Assembly (NCBI GenBank): GCA_017984755.1
Contig: JAGNYW010000011.1
Location: forward strand, 20,205 to 84,204
Source: Methyloversatilis sp.
GTDB lineage: Bacteria; Pseudomonadota; Gammaproteobacteria; Burkholderiales; Rhodocyclaceae
Direction: 5' to 3'
Length of the DNA stretch: 64,000 nucleotides
The notes beneath the pieces were generated by a model that ran no database searches, was not told the DNA's origin, and saw nothing but the letters and a program-made list of their open reading frames with translations. This document shows positions 17,917-27,649 of this stretch, one piece after another. A program made the position numbers and the translations under genes. Every line of letters begins with the position of its first letter. The first letter of the stretch is position 1.

Positions 17917-19323
17917 ATGGCGCAGACGCTCTACGACAAGCTGTGGTCCAGCCACGTTGTGCATACCGAAGACGACGGTACGACACTGCTCTACATCGAC
18001 CGTCATCTGGTGCATGAAGTCACCAGCCCTCAGGCCTACGAAGGCTTGCGGCTTGCCGGACGCAAGCCCTGGCGGGTCAGTTCCATCGTTGCGACGGCGG
18101 ACCACAACGTGCCGACCGATGGCTCGGCGCTCGAGGTTGCCGACGCGACGTCGCGCGCCCAGGTCGAAACGCTGAACGACAACATCAATGCCTTTGGCGC
18201 ACTGGCCTACTTCCCCTACCGCGACAAGCGGCAGGGCATCGTGCATGTGATCGGCCCGGAGAACGGTGCGACGCTGCCGGGCATGACTGTGGTGTGCGGC
18301 GATTCGCATACCTCAACGCACGGCGCCTTTGCCTGTCTGGCGCAGGGCATCGGCACCTCCGAGGTCGAGCACGTACTGGCCACGCAGTGCCTGCTGCAGA
18401 AGAAATCGAAGTCGATGCTGATTCGCGTCGAGGGCGACATCGGTCGCGGTGTCAGCGCGAAGGACATCGTGTTGTATGTCATCGGACAGATCGGCACGGC
18501 CGGTGGCACCGGCTACGCCATCGAATTCGGCGGTTCGGCGATCCGCGCCCTGTCGATGGAAGGTCGCATGACGGTCTGCAACATGGCGATAGAGGCCGGT
18601 GCGCGTGCCGGCATGGTGGCGGTCGATCAGACCACCATCGATTACCTGCGCGGGCGGCCGTTTTCCCCGCGCGATGAACAGTGGGACCGTGCCGTCGAAT
18701 ACTGGCGCACGCTGAAGTCGGACGACGGCGCGCAGCATGACCGCCTGGTCGATATCGATGCGCGCCGCATCACGCCGCAGGTCACGTGGGGTACATCGCC
18801 CGAAATGGTCACCGATGTGCGCGGTCAGGTACCGGCGCCGGAAGACTTCGCCGATCCCGTGCAGCGCGAAGGTGTCGCGCGCGCGCTGCAGTACATGGGG
18901 TTGTCGCCGCGTACGCTGATCGAGCAGATCCGCATCGACAAGGTGTTCATCGGTTCCTGCACCAATTCGCGCATCGAAGATCTGCGCGCGGCGGCGAAGG
19001 TGGTGCAGGGTCGTCACATTGCGGACAACGTGAAGCTGGCGATGGTGGTGCCGGGTTCGGGGCTGGTGAGGGCGCAGGCGGAAGCGGAAGGACTGGACCG
19101 CGTGTTCAAGGCGGCCGGCTTCGAATGGCGTGAGCCGGGCTGCTCGATGTGTCTCGGCATGAATGCCGACCGGCTGGAACCGGGCGAGCGTTGTGCGTCC
19201 ACGTCGAACCGCAATTTCGAAGGTCGCCAGGGTGCCGGCGGCCGTACCCATCTGGTCAGTCCCGAGATGGCGGCGGCGGCGGCAATTGCCGGCCGCTTCG
19301 CTGACGTGCGCGAAATCGTCTGA
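17917..19323 (+). CDS. leuC: 3-isopropylmalate dehydratase large subunit
   Basis: A 468-residue aconitase-family protein that isomerises 2-isopropylmalate to 3-isopropylmalate in leucine synthesis. Three Cys ligands of the 4Fe-4S cluster are visible: one in [14 protein letters not shown] (about residue 348) and two in [11 protein letters not shown] (about 408 and 411). The N-terminal block [16 protein letters not shown] is also conserved. It works with LeuD, encoded just downstream, with one small gene between them. Confidence 0.97.
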   Translation: MAQTLYDKLWSSHVVHTEDDGTTLLYIDRHLVHEVTSPQAYEGLRLAGRKPWRVSSIVATADHNVPTDGSALEVADATSRAQVETLNDNINAFGALAYFPYRDKRQGIVHVIGPENGATLPGMTVVCGDSHTSTHGAFACLAQGIGTSEVEHVLATQCLLQKKSKSMLIRVEGDIGRGVSAKDIVLYVIGQIGTAGGTGYAIEFGGSAIRALSMEGRMTVCNMAIEAGARAGMVAVDQTTIDYLRGRPFSPRDEQWDRAVEYWRTLKSDDGAQHDRLVDIDARRITPQVTWGTSPEMVTDVRGQVPAPEDFADPVQREGVARALQYMGLSPRTLIEQIRIDKVFIGSCTNSRIEDLRAAAKVVQGRHIADNVKLAMVVPGSGLVRAQAEAEGLDRVFKAAGFEWREPGCSMCLGMNADRLEPGERCASTSNRNFEGRQGAGGRTHLVSPEMAAAAAIAGRFADVREIV

Positions 19324-19333
19324 GGAGAAAAGC

Positions 19334-19456
19334 ATGAAACTGATCGCTGTCTGCATGACCGCAATGGCCCTCCTGCTGGCCGGTTGCAACACCGTTGAAG
19401 GAATCGGCAAGGACATCAGGAAGGGTGGCGAAGCCCTGGAAAAGTCGGCGAAATAG
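19334..19456 (+). CDS. Entericidin A/B-family small lipoprotein
   Basis: A 40-residue protein: signal peptide, lipobox LAGC with Cys at residue 18, then a short amphipathic tail ([22 protein letters not shown]) typical of entericidins. These small outer-membrane lipoproteins are linked to stress and lysis balance in E. coli; function here is unknown. It lies exactly between leuC and leuD, 10 bases after one and 2 before the other, behind GAGGAG, so it is co-expressed with them. This placement recurs in betaproteobacteria. Confidence 0.9.
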   Translation: MKLIAVCMTAMALLLAGCNTVEGIGKDIRKGGEALEKSAK

Positions 19457-19458
19457 CA

Positions 19459-20097
19459 ATGAATCCATTCACCTCGCTCGACGGACTCGTCGCGCCCCTC
19501 GATCGCGCCAATGTCGACACCGACGCCATCATTCCGAAGCAGTATCTGAAGTCGATCAAGCGCTCGGGTTTCGGTCCGACGCTGTTCGACGAATGGCGCT
19601 ATCTCGATGTCGGTCAGCCCGGGCAGGACCACTCGAAGCGCCCGCTCAATCCGGACTTCGTGCTGAATCAACCGCGATTCCAGGGTGCCAGCATCCTGCT
19701 TGTGCGCGAGAATTTCGGCTGTGGATCATCGCGTGAACACGCACCGTGGGCGATCGAGGATTTCGGCTTCCGCGCCATCATCGGCACCACGTTTGCCGAC
19801 ATCTTCTTCAACAACTGCTTCAAGAATGGCCTGTTGCCGATCCGTCTGCCGCAGACCGAACTCGAACAGCTCTTCCTGCAGTGTGCCGGTACGCCGGGTT
19901 ACCGTCTGCGCATCGATCTCGATGCGCAGACCGTCATCCGGCCCGATGGTCACGTGATCCGCTTCGACGTCGAAGCTTTCCGCAAGTACTGTCTGCTAAA
20001 CGGTTTCGACGACATTGGCCTGACCTTGCGCCAGGCCGAAAAGATCAGCGACTTCGAAGCCCGCAGACGCATCGAGCAACCCTGGCTTTTCGCCTGA
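19459..20097 (+). CDS. leuD: 3-isopropylmalate dehydratase small subunit
   Basis: A 212-residue swivel-domain partner of LeuC. It has the family motifs [14 protein letters not shown] near the start, [16 protein letters not shown] (about 85-100) and the [18 protein letters not shown] segment. Length is normal for the bacterial LeuD1 type. Confidence 0.97.
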   Translation: MNPFTSLDGLVAPLDRANVDTDAIIPKQYLKSIKRSGFGPTLFDEWRYLDVGQPGQDHSKRPLNPDFVLNQPRFQGASILLVRENFGCGSSREHAPWAIEDFGFRAIIGTTFADIFFNNCFKNGLLPIRLPQTELEQLFLQCAGTPGYRLRIDLDAQTVIRPDGHVIRFDVEAFRKYCLLNGFDDIGLTLRQAEKISDFEARRRIEQPWLFA

Positions 20098-20114
20098 ACC
20101 CTCTGGAGCGTCCC

Positions 20115-21188
20115 TTGAAAGTCTGTGTAATTCCCGGCGACGGTATCGGTATCGAAATCACGGCCGAGGCGCTGCGCGTACTCGAGGCGCTGCGCAGCGA
20201 TGGCCTCAGGATCGAATTCGAACACGCATTGCTGGGTGGCGGTGCGGTCGATGCAACCGGCACGCCGTATCCCGATGCCACGTCGAAACTGGCGCGCGAA
20301 GCCGACGCCATCCTGCTGGGAGCGGTCGGCGGCCCCAAGTGGGACGTGCTGCCGCGCGAACAGCGTCCGGAGCGCGGTCTGCTGCGCATTCGCGCGGAAC
20401 TGGGCGTTTTCGCCAACCTGCGTCCGGCCATCCTGTATCCGGAGCTGGCCAATGCATCGTCGCTGAAGCCCGAAGTGGTCTCGGGCCTCGACATCCTGAT
20501 CGTGCGCGAACTGACCGGCGACATCTATTTCGGTCAGCCGCGCGGCATCGAGGTGCGCGATACGCAGTGGGGACGTCAGCGTGTCGGCTGGAATACGATG
20601 ATCTACGCTGAAGAAGAGATCCGCCGCATCGGCCGGGTCGCCTTCGAAGCCGCGCGCAAGCGCAGCAGGAAGCTGTGTTCGGTCGACAAGATGAACGTGC
20701 TCGAATGCACCCAGCTTTGGCGCGAGGTGATTTCGGACATGGCAAGGGATTATCCGGACGTCGAGCTGTCGCACATGCTGGTCGACAATGCAGCCATGCA
20801 ACTGGTCAAGGCACCCAAGCAGTTCGATGTCGTCGTGACCGGCAACATGTTCGGCGACATTCTGTCTGATGAGGCTTCGATGCTGACTGGTTCGATCGGC
20901 ATGCTGCCGTCCGCGTCGCTGGACGCCAACAACAAGGGCCTGTTCGAGCCGAGTCACGGCTCGGCGCCGGACATCGCCGGCAAAGGAGTCGCAAATCCGC
21001 TGGCCACCATCCTGTCGGCGGCGATGATGCTGCGCTACAGCTTCGGTGACGAAGCATCGGCGGCCCGCATCGAAGCTGCGGTGCGCAAGGTGCTGGCCCA
21101 GGGCTTTCGCACCGGTGACATCCACGAACCCGGTACCCGGCGCGTTGGCACGAAGGAAATGGGCGACGCGGTCATCGCGGCGCTCTGA
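20115..21188 (+). CDS. leuB: 3-isopropylmalate dehydrogenase
   Basis: A 357-residue NAD-dependent beta-decarboxylating dehydrogenase, third step specific to leucine synthesis. Visible motifs: [18 protein letters not shown] at the N-terminus, the [14 protein letters not shown] substrate loop, [13 protein letters not shown], and [25 protein letters not shown] with the metal-binding Asp residues. A TTG start is chosen because it follows GGAG by 6 bases and gives the usual KVCVIPGDG beginning; no ATG fits. Confidence 0.95.
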   Translation: MKVCVIPGDGIGIEITAEALRVLEALRSDGLRIEFEHALLGGGAVDATGTPYPDATSKLAREADAILLGAVGGPKWDVLPREQRPERGLLRIRAELGVFANLRPAILYPELANASSLKPEVVSGLDILIVRELTGDIYFGQPRGIEVRDTQWGRQRVGWNTMIYAEEEIRRIGRVAFEAARKRSRKLCSVDKMNVLECTQLWREVISDMARDYPDVELSHMLVDNAAMQLVKAPKQFDVVVTGNMFGDILSDEASMLTGSIGMLPSASLDANNKGLFEPSHGSAPDIAGKGVANPLATILSAAMMLRYSFGDEASAARIEAAVRKVLAQGFRTGDIHEPGTRRVGTKEMGDAVIAAL

Positions 21189-21206
21189 GGATCAGGAGAG
21201 ACGAAT

Positions 21207-22322
21207 ATGCTGAAGCTCGGAATGGTGGGTTGGCGCGGAATGGTGGGCTCGGTGCTCATGCAGCGCATGCGCGAGGAAAGAGATTTTTCGCTGGTGGAGG
21301 CGGTGTTCTTCACGACTTCCAGCGTCGGTGCGGCCGGACCGGATGTGGGGCAGGGCAGCATGCCGCTGCTGGATGCACTGGACGTGTCGGCACTGTCGAA
21401 GATGGACGTGATCATCACCTGCCAGGGCGGTGACTACACGAACGAGGTGTTCCCGAAGCTGCGTGCTGCCGGCTGGAAGGGCTACTGGATCGATGCGGCG
21501 TCCAGCCTCCGCATGAAGGATGATGCCATCATCATTCTCGACCCGGTGAATCTCGATGTGATCAAGGCCGGTCTCGCCAGCGGCGTCAAGAACTACATCG
21601 GCGGCAACTGCACGGTCAGCCTCATGCTGATGGGTGTGGGCTCGCTGTTCTCGGCCGGACTGGTCGAGTGGATGACGGCCATGACCTATCAGGCGGCGTC
21701 AGGTGCCGGTGCGCAGAACATGCGCGAACTGCTGTCGCAGATGGGCACGCTGCACAGTGTCGCCGCGCCCATGCTGAAAGACAGCGCCTCGGCCATTCTC
21801 GATATCGATCGCGTCGTCACGGACAGCCTGCGCAGCGCCGATTTTCCGAAGGCGAATTTCGGCGCGCCGCTTGCCGGTTCCCTGATTCCATACATCGACA
21901 AGGAACTGGAAAGCGGTCAGAGCAAGGAGGAGTGGAAAGGTCAGGTCGAGACCAACAAGATACTCGGTCGCAGCGGCGCGGACATCACACCGATCGATGG
22001 CATCTGCGTCCGTGTCGGCGCCATGCGTTGCCATTCGCAGGCGCTCACCATCAAGCTCCGGCGCGATGTGCCGTTAGACGAGATCGAAAGCATGATCCGC
22101 GAAGCGAATGCCTGGGTGAAGTTCGTGCCCAACCATCGCGAGGACAGCATGCGCGACCTGACGCCTGCGGCAGTCAGTGGTTCGCTGACCGTTCCGGTCG
22201 GTCGCGTGCGCAAGCTCAACATGGGACCGGAATATCTCGGTGCATTCACCTGCGGCGACCAGTTGCTCTGGGGCGCTGCGGAGCCTTTGCGGCGCATGTT
22301 GCGCATCCTGGTCGAGGCCTGA
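21207..22322 (+). CDS. asd: Aspartate-semialdehyde dehydrogenase
   Basis: A 371-residue enzyme of the long gammaproteobacterial type. It reduces aspartyl phosphate to the semialdehyde shared by lysine, threonine and methionine synthesis. The N-terminus [17 protein letters not shown] is the NADP-binding loop and [12 protein letters not shown] carries the catalytic Cys (about residue 135). leuB-asd adjacency is common in beta- and gammaproteobacteria, and asd-fimV is also a known order. Confidence 0.97.
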   Translation: MLKLGMVGWRGMVGSVLMQRMREERDFSLVEAVFFTTSSVGAAGPDVGQGSMPLLDALDVSALSKMDVIITCQGGDYTNEVFPKLRAAGWKGYWIDAASSLRMKDDAIIILDPVNLDVIKAGLASGVKNYIGGNCTVSLMLMGVGSLFSAGLVEWMTAMTYQAASGAGAQNMRELLSQMGTLHSVAAPMLKDSASAILDIDRVVTDSLRSADFPKANFGAPLAGSLIPYIDKELESGQSKEEWKGQVETNKILGRSGADITPIDGICVRVGAMRCHSQALTIKLRRDVPLDEIESMIREANAWVKFVPNHREDSMRDLTPAAVSGSLTVPVGRVRKLNMGPEYLGAFTCGDQLLWGAAEPLRRMLRILVEA

Positions 22323-22458
22323 GGCGACGCGCGCCGCATTTAGCCTGTGCGGCGTGTCGTAACAGACAGTATCGCAACGTAAAGCGACTGTTTAGCTTGC
22401 AGTGCTAAGACCATGATGTTATTTTGAGATTTGGGTTTTAGCGCGCGAGGAAAACGCG

Positions 22459-25389
22459 GTGCGTCATAGCGATAAAAAACATTCGATCCGCCTTCTGACC
22501 GCATTGCTGTCAGCGCTTCCGCTGACTGCCGGTGCAGCTGGCTTGGGCAAGCTCACCGTTCAGTCGGCCATCGGTCAGGCACTTCGGGCAGAGGTGGAGC
22601 TGTCCGCCACGGCAGAAGAGCTGGCGTCAATGACGGCTCGTCTTGCGCCGCCCAGTGCATTCAAGCAGGCTGGTGTGGATTTCGCATCCAGCCTCAGCGG
22701 CGTAAAGGTTGCAGTCGACAAGCGAGGCGCCCGTCCGGTGCTCATTGTGACAAGTGACCGGGCGGTAAACGAACCCTTCCTCGATGTACTCATCGAGTTG
22801 AACTGGGCCTCCGGCAGGCTGGTGCGCGAATACACCTTCCTGCTCGATCCTGCAGACATGCCACGACCCGCCCCGGTCGAGCCATCCGTGGTCAAGGATG
22901 TCGCACCGCGGGCTGCGCCGGTCGCTCGCGCACCCGCGCCGCCTGCCCCTGCGGACGGCGCCTACGAGATTCGACGTGGCGACACCCTGAATCGCATCGC
23001 AAACCAGTACAAGCCTGCCGGCGTCAGTCTCGACCAGATGCTTGTGGCGCTCGTGCGCGCCAATCCGGACGCGTTCGACGGCGGCAACATGAACCGCATG
23101 CGTGCAGGTCGCATCCTTGCCATTCCCGACCAGGCAGCGGCAGAAAGCGTTGCGCCGCAGGAAGCCCGAAAGATCGTTTCGGCGCAAACCACCGACTTCG
23201 CCGCCTACCGTGCGCGTCTCGCGGGCGCTGTTGCGGACATCCCGCCCACCGGCGATGCCGGCAGTCGTGCAGCAAGTGGCCGCATCGAGCCCAGGGTTGA
23301 TGATCGTGCCCCCGCCACTGCAGCGTCATCCGATCAGGTCAGGGTGTCGAAATCCGCGGCGGGCAGTGATGGTCGGCTGACTGCGCTTGAAGAGGAAGTG
23401 ATTGCCAAAGAGCGCGCGCTGAAGGACGCAAACAGCCGCCTCGCCGAACTCGAACGCAATGTGCGCGAGTTGCAGCAGATGGTCGAAGTCAAGAGTTCGC
23501 CCATGGCGGCAGCTCAGAAGACCGCTTCGGCGCCGACCGTCACCGCGGTCGAGCCCGCACCTGTGCTCCCCCCTGTTGCGACCGCTGTCCCGGCACCCGC
23601 CGACAAGCCTGTGCCTGATCTGGTGGCTGGGGCGGAGGGCAAGTCGGAAGCCAAGCCAGTACCGGATCTCGTTGATCTGGCAGGCAAGGAATCCGACGCC
23701 AAGCCTGCTGCCGAACAGCCGAAGGAAGAACCGGCTCCGCCGCCCGCACCTGCACCTGCAGTGGAACCCGCACCTGCACCGGAAGCCGAAGTGGCCGAGG
23801 AGCAGGGCATGTTCGCCGATCCGAAGACTCTCGCCGGGCTTGGCGGCATTGCATTGCTTTTGCTGGGCTACCTTGGCTTCCGCAAATACAAGGCGAGGGA
23901 AGCGTCGCCAGAAGGTCCGCCTTCGACCACGGCCGGCATGGAATCCGAGCCGGCTGCGGCATCGGTGATAGGAGCGATGGGTGGCGGACAGAGCGTCGAC
24001 ACCAGCGCGAGTTCGATTCAGACTGATTTCAGCCAGTCATCTCTGTCGTCGATCGATGCAGATGAAGGCGTTGATCCGGTTGCCGAAGCTGATGTCTACA
24101 TGGCGTACGGGCGTGACGCGCAGGCTGAGGAAATCCTGCTCGAAGCGCTCAAGACCGAGCCGAGCCGCCACGCCATTCACCTGAAGCTGCTCGAAATCTA
24201 CGCCCAGCGGAAGTCGATCAAGCCCTTCGAGGCGCTTGCGACCGAGTTGTACGCCCAGACAGGCGGCAAGGGAGCGGACTGGGAAAAAGCCGCGCTGCTC
24301 GGTCGGTCGGTCGATCCCTCGAACCCGCTTTACGGCGGCGGCGAAGAGGTGCATGCCCAAAGCCAGCTTGACGAACAGGCTGCCATGGCTGCGACGGTCG
24401 TGGTGAGTGGTGCCGACAAGATGCGCGACACCTGGACACTTCCGGGTGATATCGACCAGCTTGCGTCGGGCAGCGAACCGACCATGGCACTGGATCTCAA
24501 CAAGATCGAGCAGGCGGTCTCCGCTGCCCAGGGTTCCCCTGCGGAAACTGACCTTGATTTCGATCTTGATGTGCCTGCAGCGGATTCGGTACTTGATCTG
24601 CCGCCGGTTGGCGTGGCAACAACGCTGACGAAACCGGGTGAGGAATCCGAAGGCGAATCGTCGCTCGATTTCGATCTCGGGCTGGACTTTGTGTCCGATG
24701 CGACGGCGAAGAACGTCAGCACCGTCACGCTTGAAAAGAACGTTGCAGATACGGCCGAAGCGATGGCTCAATCCGGTTCGCAGGGTTTCGACCTCGACTT
24801 GTCCCTGCCAGCGGATGACGGTGCCAGCGGTGCAGTGGTCGACCTCGAGCGCACCGATGTCGGCAACCTGATCGATTTCAACTTCGATGCAGCGGAATCG
24901 CCGGAACAAAGGCAGGGTGATCCCGTGATCGATCTTTCGGACATCAATCTCGATCTCGGCACCGATGTCTCGGCACTGGAAACGGATATCGTGGGAGATG
25001 CGACGCTTGCGGCCCACGCGCTCGAGACCGACATTGTCGGTGACGCTTCTCATGTGCTCGAAACCGATGTGGTGGGTGATGCGGCGCACATGCTCGAAAC
25101 CGAGATCGCCGGTGACGTGACGGCGTCACTCGACGACGATGTGCGCAGTCCGCTTCCGGATCTCGACGATGCGGCAGTGTCCACAGTGATCAATCCTGAA
25201 GACATGCTGGCAAACGAAGAACCGCCGCAGACCGCAGCAGAAGAAGCGGAAACGAAGCTCGAACTTGCGCGGGCCTACGAAGAAATGGGTGACAAGGAAG
25301 GCGCTCGCGAATTACTGCAGGAGGTGGTGCGGGAAGGCACCGCCGAACAGCAATCGCTTGCGAGCGACATGCTGACCAGACTTGGCTGA
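22459..25389 (+). CDS. fimV: FimV-family pilus/polarity assembly protein
   Basis: A 976-residue protein. Layout: signal peptide (about 1-26); FimV N-terminal domain (LGKLTVQSAIGQALRAEVEL); LysM-like peptidoglycan-binding segment (YEIRRGDTLNRIANQYK, about 170-186); a coiled coil near 310-350; a Pro/Ala linker; one membrane helix near 460-478; a long acidic cytoplasmic region; and a C-terminal TPR-like FimV domain (AETKLELARAYEEMGDKEGA). In Pseudomonas FimV organises polar type IV pili and signalling. GTG start. The 136-base gap upstream is AT-rich for this genome. Confidence 0.9.
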   Translation: MRHSDKKHSIRLLTALLSALPLTAGAAGLGKLTVQSAIGQALRAEVELSATAEELASMTARLAPPSAFKQAGVDFASSLSGVKVAVDKRGARPVLIVTSDRAVNEPFLDVLIELNWASGRLVREYTFLLDPADMPRPAPVEPSVVKDVAPRAAPVARAPAPPAPADGAYEIRRGDTLNRIANQYKPAGVSLDQMLVALVRANPDAFDGGNMNRMRAGRILAIPDQAAAESVAPQEARKIVSAQTTDFAAYRARLAGAVADIPPTGDAGSRAASGRIEPRVDDRAPATAASSDQVRVSKSAAGSDGRLTALEEEVIAKERALKDANSRLAELERNVRELQQMVEVKSSPMAAAQKTASAPTVTAVEPAPVLPPVATAVPAPADKPVPDLVAGAEGKSEAKPVPDLVDLAGKESDAKPAAEQPKEEPAPPPAPAPAVEPAPAPEAEVAEEQGMFADPKTLAGLGGIALLLLGYLGFRKYKAREASPEGPPSTTAGMESEPAAASVIGAMGGGQSVDTSASSIQTDFSQSSLSSIDADEGVDPVAEADVYMAYGRDAQAEEILLEALKTEPSRHAIHLKLLEIYAQRKSIKPFEALATELYAQTGGKGADWEKAALLGRSVDPSNPLYGGGEEVHAQSQLDEQAAMAATVVVSGADKMRDTWTLPGDIDQLASGSEPTMALDLNKIEQAVSAAQGSPAETDLDFDLDVPAADSVLDLPPVGVATTLTKPGEESEGESSLDFDLGLDFVSDATAKNVSTVTLEKNVADTAEAMAQSGSQGFDLDLSLPADDGASGAVVDLERTDVGNLIDFNFDAAESPEQRQGDPVIDLSDINLDLGTDVSALETDIVGDATLAAHALETDIVGDASHVLETDVVGDAAHMLETEIAGDVTASLDDDVRSPLPDLDDAAVSTVINPEDMLANEEPPQTAAEEAETKLELARAYEEMGDKEGARELLQEVVREGTAEQQSLASDMLTRLG
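24973..25128 (+). repeat. Intragenic repeats in fimV (LETDIVGDA units)
   Basis: Inside the acidic cytoplasmic region of FimV, a peptide unit close to LETDIVGDA occurs four times in about 50 residues (variants LETDVVGDA and LETEIAGDV). The spacing is irregular, 11-18 residues. The repeats look like a locally expanding, low-complexity linker. Confidence 0.7.
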
Positions 25390-25398
25390 GTGCGGCGC

Positions 25399-25421
25399 GG
25401 TCTGCACATATCAGGCAGACC
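25399..25421. repeat. Inverted repeat after fimV
   Basis: GGTCTGC and GCAGACC form a perfect 7-bp stem around a 9-base loop, starting 9 bases after the fimV stop. No T-run follows. Confidence 0.4.
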
Positions 25422-25488
25422 ACCCCACAACCTGCTGACCGGACAGTTCTTGTTTCCGTTCCCATGAAGCGAATCCAGTTGATCTGCT

Positions 25489-25517
25489 GCGGGCCGGATG
25501 CGATGCACCCGGCCCGC
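25489..25517. repeat. GC-rich hairpin upstream of the ECF-T-like gene
   Basis: A perfect 9-bp inverted repeat (GCGGGCCGG / CCGGCCCGC) with an 11-base loop, in the 180-base gap between fimV and the next gene. It lies 53 bases before the chosen start and could act in the mRNA leader. Confidence 0.45.
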
Positions 25518-25569
25518 TCCTGGTCAACGGCGTTTTCAGCATGATGCGTTCGCGTCGTGGCGATCATTG

Positions 25570-26196
25570 ATGCCGTACCCCACCATGGTGCGTTTCACGC
25601 CGAAACTGCATGCTGCATCCTGGCTCGCGATCTGGCTCATGTGGTTGCTGACCGGGCAGGGTGGGCCGGATGGCAGCCAGGACGCATGGGCTTTCGCCAG
25701 CATCGTGGCCGCGCTGGCATTCGCGCCCACCCGTTTCATCCGTCTCCTTCGCCGTCTGCGCTGGCTCCTGCTCGCAGTTTCGCTGACGTTCGCCTTCGGC
25801 ACGCCGGGCCGCCTGATTCTGGCCGATTTCACTTTTGGTCCGACCTTCGAAGGGTTTGCCGCGGCATTCCATTCCATCACCCACCTCGTGGCAATGGCGG
25901 CCAGTGTTGCCGTACTGCTCGATGGATTGTCTCCGGCACGTCTTACCGGGGCGATTCACCGCCTTATTCACCCCTTCTCAAATGATCACCCTTCGCCGGG
26001 CAGTTTCGCACTGCGATTGCAGCTTGTGCTGCGTGATCTCGAAGTACGTTTTCCCGGGCGGGACTGGCGCGCGTGGCTTGATGATGACTCCGGGACCGAG
26101 CGGCTTGCTGTCGAACCCTGTGCGCCGCTTGCGCTGTTGGATGCAGTGATGCTGACGGCTGCTGCAGCCTTGCTCGCCGTCCGGTTGCTGGCCTGA
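25570..26196 (+). CDS. Predicted membrane protein, CbiQ/EcfT-like
   Basis: A 208-residue protein with hydrophobic segments near residues 10-30, 35-55, 60-85 and 95-120. The segment RLRWLLLAVSLTFAFGTPGRLI is reminiscent of the T component (CbiQ/EcfT) of energy-coupling-factor vitamin transporters, but no ATPase or substrate-binding partner lies nearby and the diagnostic Ala-Arg-Gly coupling motifs are not evident. Start at the ATG in MPYPTMVRF is the most plausible. It ends 1 base before truA, suggesting co-transcription. Confidence 0.55.
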   Translation: MPYPTMVRFTPKLHAASWLAIWLMWLLTGQGGPDGSQDAWAFASIVAALAFAPTRFIRLLRRLRWLLLAVSLTFAFGTPGRLILADFTFGPTFEGFAAAFHSITHLVAMAASVAVLLDGLSPARLTGAIHRLIHPFSNDHPSPGSFALRLQLVLRDLEVRFPGRDWRAWLDDDSGTERLAVEPCAPLALLDAVMLTAAAALLAVRLLA

Positions 26197-26197
26197 C

Positions 26198-26995
26198 ATG
26201 CGAATCGCGCTCGGCCTTGAATATGATGGATCGAGTTTCGTCGGCTGGCAGTCGCAGGCTGTCGGTTCGACGGTTCAGGACGCGCTGGAACGTGCGCTTT
26301 CGGCCATTGCAGCCCACCCGGTTCGGGTTCAGGCATCCGGTCGCACGGATGCCGGCGTTCATGCGACCGCGCAGGTCGTGCACTTCGATACCGGGGCGAA
26401 GCGCCCTGACAGCGCCTGGGTCCGCGGTACCAATGCTCTGCTGCCTGCAGCGGTTGCCGTGCGCTGGGCGACGCCTGTGGCGGACGATTTCAACGCACGC
26501 TTCTCCGCGAAATCGCGCAGCTACCGATATTGCCTGTACAACAACCCGGTGCGCCCTGCGCTGGCTGCATCCCTGACGGGCTGGTTTCATCGTCCGCTGA
26601 ATGAAGGGCTGATGCGGGATGCCGCGACCTTGCTGACCGGTACCCATGACTTTTCGGCGTTTCGTTCATCCGAATGCCAGGCGAAAAATCCGGTACGTAG
26701 CCTGTCCCGCCTGGATGTGGTGCGCAGCGGGGACTGGATCATGTTCGATCTCACGGCCAACGCCTTCCTGCATCACATGGTGCGCAATATCGTTGGTGCG
26801 CTCATAGAAGTGGGCTGTGCGCGGCGTGGCCCGGCGTGGCCCGGCGAACTGCTTGCACTGCGGGATCGTCGCCTGGCGGCGCCGACGTTTTCACCCGGCG
26901 GCCTTTATCTGGTCGGTGTGGGCTACGATACCGGCTGGGGTTTGCCGGCACAGCACGACGGTCTGCGCATGCCCGCCATCGGCCCGTCCGATTGA
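26198..26995 (+). CDS. truA: tRNA pseudouridine(38-40) synthase TruA
   Basis: A 265-residue enzyme that makes pseudouridine at positions 38-40 of tRNA anticodon arms. It has RIALGLEYDGSSFVGWQSQ at the N-terminus and the catalytic motif ASGRTDAGVHA with Asp near residue 52. The motif FLHHMVRNIVGALIEVG lies further on. truA next to trpF and in front of trpBA-accD-folC is a widely conserved order. Confidence 0.97.
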   Translation: MRIALGLEYDGSSFVGWQSQAVGSTVQDALERALSAIAAHPVRVQASGRTDAGVHATAQVVHFDTGAKRPDSAWVRGTNALLPAAVAVRWATPVADDFNARFSAKSRSYRYCLYNNPVRPALAASLTGWFHRPLNEGLMRDAATLLTGTHDFSAFRSSECQAKNPVRSLSRLDVVRSGDWIMFDLTANAFLHHMVRNIVGALIEVGCARRGPAWPGELLALRDRRLAAPTFSPGGLYLVGVGYDTGWGLPAQHDGLRMPAIGPSD

Positions 26996-27013
26996 CCCGC
27001 CAGAGGATCCAAG

Positions 27014-27649
27014 TTGCGCAGTACACGTATCAAGGTATGCGGCTTCACGCGTGAAGCCGATCTGGACGGCGCGCTCGTGCTCGGCATCGATGCCGTCGGG
27101 TTCGTGCTGTATCCGCCCAGTCCGCGCGCGGTGTCGATCGAACGCGCCGCAGTGCTGGCGGCTCGTGTGCCACCCTTCGTCACGCGTGTCGGTCTGTTCG
27201 TCAACGAAGCGGCCGAAGCGGTGGAACGCGCCGTGCGCGGCGCGGCTCTGGATTGCCTGCAGTTCCACGGAGATGAAACGCCGGCTGAGTGCGAACGTTT
27301 CGCCCTTCCCTACATCAAAGCAGTCCGGGTCCGGCCGGGACTGGATTTGCTAGAATACGCCCGACAGTTTCGCGGAGCACGGGCATTGTTGCTGGATGCC
27401 TATTCCGACAGTTGGGGCGGCTCGGGAAAAAGTTTCGACTGGTCGCTGATACCGCCCGATCTTCCGCTTCCGGTCATCCTGTCCGGCGGCCTGAATCCGG
27501 AAAACGTTGCTGAAGCGGTAAAATTTTCCAGGCCTGCGGCGGTCGATGTGAGCAGCGGCGTGGAATCCTCAAAAGGCATCAAGGACGTTGCCAAAGTGGC
27601 TGCGTTCATATCAGGAGTTGAAAATGGGGAAGTCAGACCTGCCGACTGA
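27014..27649 (+). CDS. trpF: Phosphoribosylanthranilate isomerase
   Basis: A 211-residue TIM-barrel enzyme of tryptophan synthesis. It shows [20 protein letters not shown] (catalytic Cys near residue 9), LQFHGDE and the phosphate-binding [16 protein letters not shown]. It starts at TTG behind AGAGGA; no upstream ATG fits. Its 3' end overlaps trpB by 26 bases, indicating coupled translation. Confidence 0.95.
   Translation: MRSTRIKVCGFTREADLDGALVLGIDAVGFVLYPPSPRAVSIERAAVLAARVPPFVTRVGLFVNEAAEAVERAVRGAALDCLQFHGDETPAECERFALPYIKAVRVRPGLDLLEYARQFRGARALLLDAYSDSWGGSGKSFDWSLIPPDLPLPVILSGGLNPENVAEAVKFSRPAAVDVSSGVESSKGIKDVAKVAAFISGVENGEVRPAD

Noticed and set aside
18313-19671. Long open frame antisense to leuC and leuD
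   Set aside because: It crosses three well-supported genes and shows shadow-type composition.
25464-25544. Short frame before the ECF-T-like gene as a trp leader peptide
   Set aside because: Only one Trp in 26 codons, no ribosome site, and no terminator/antiterminator pair follows.
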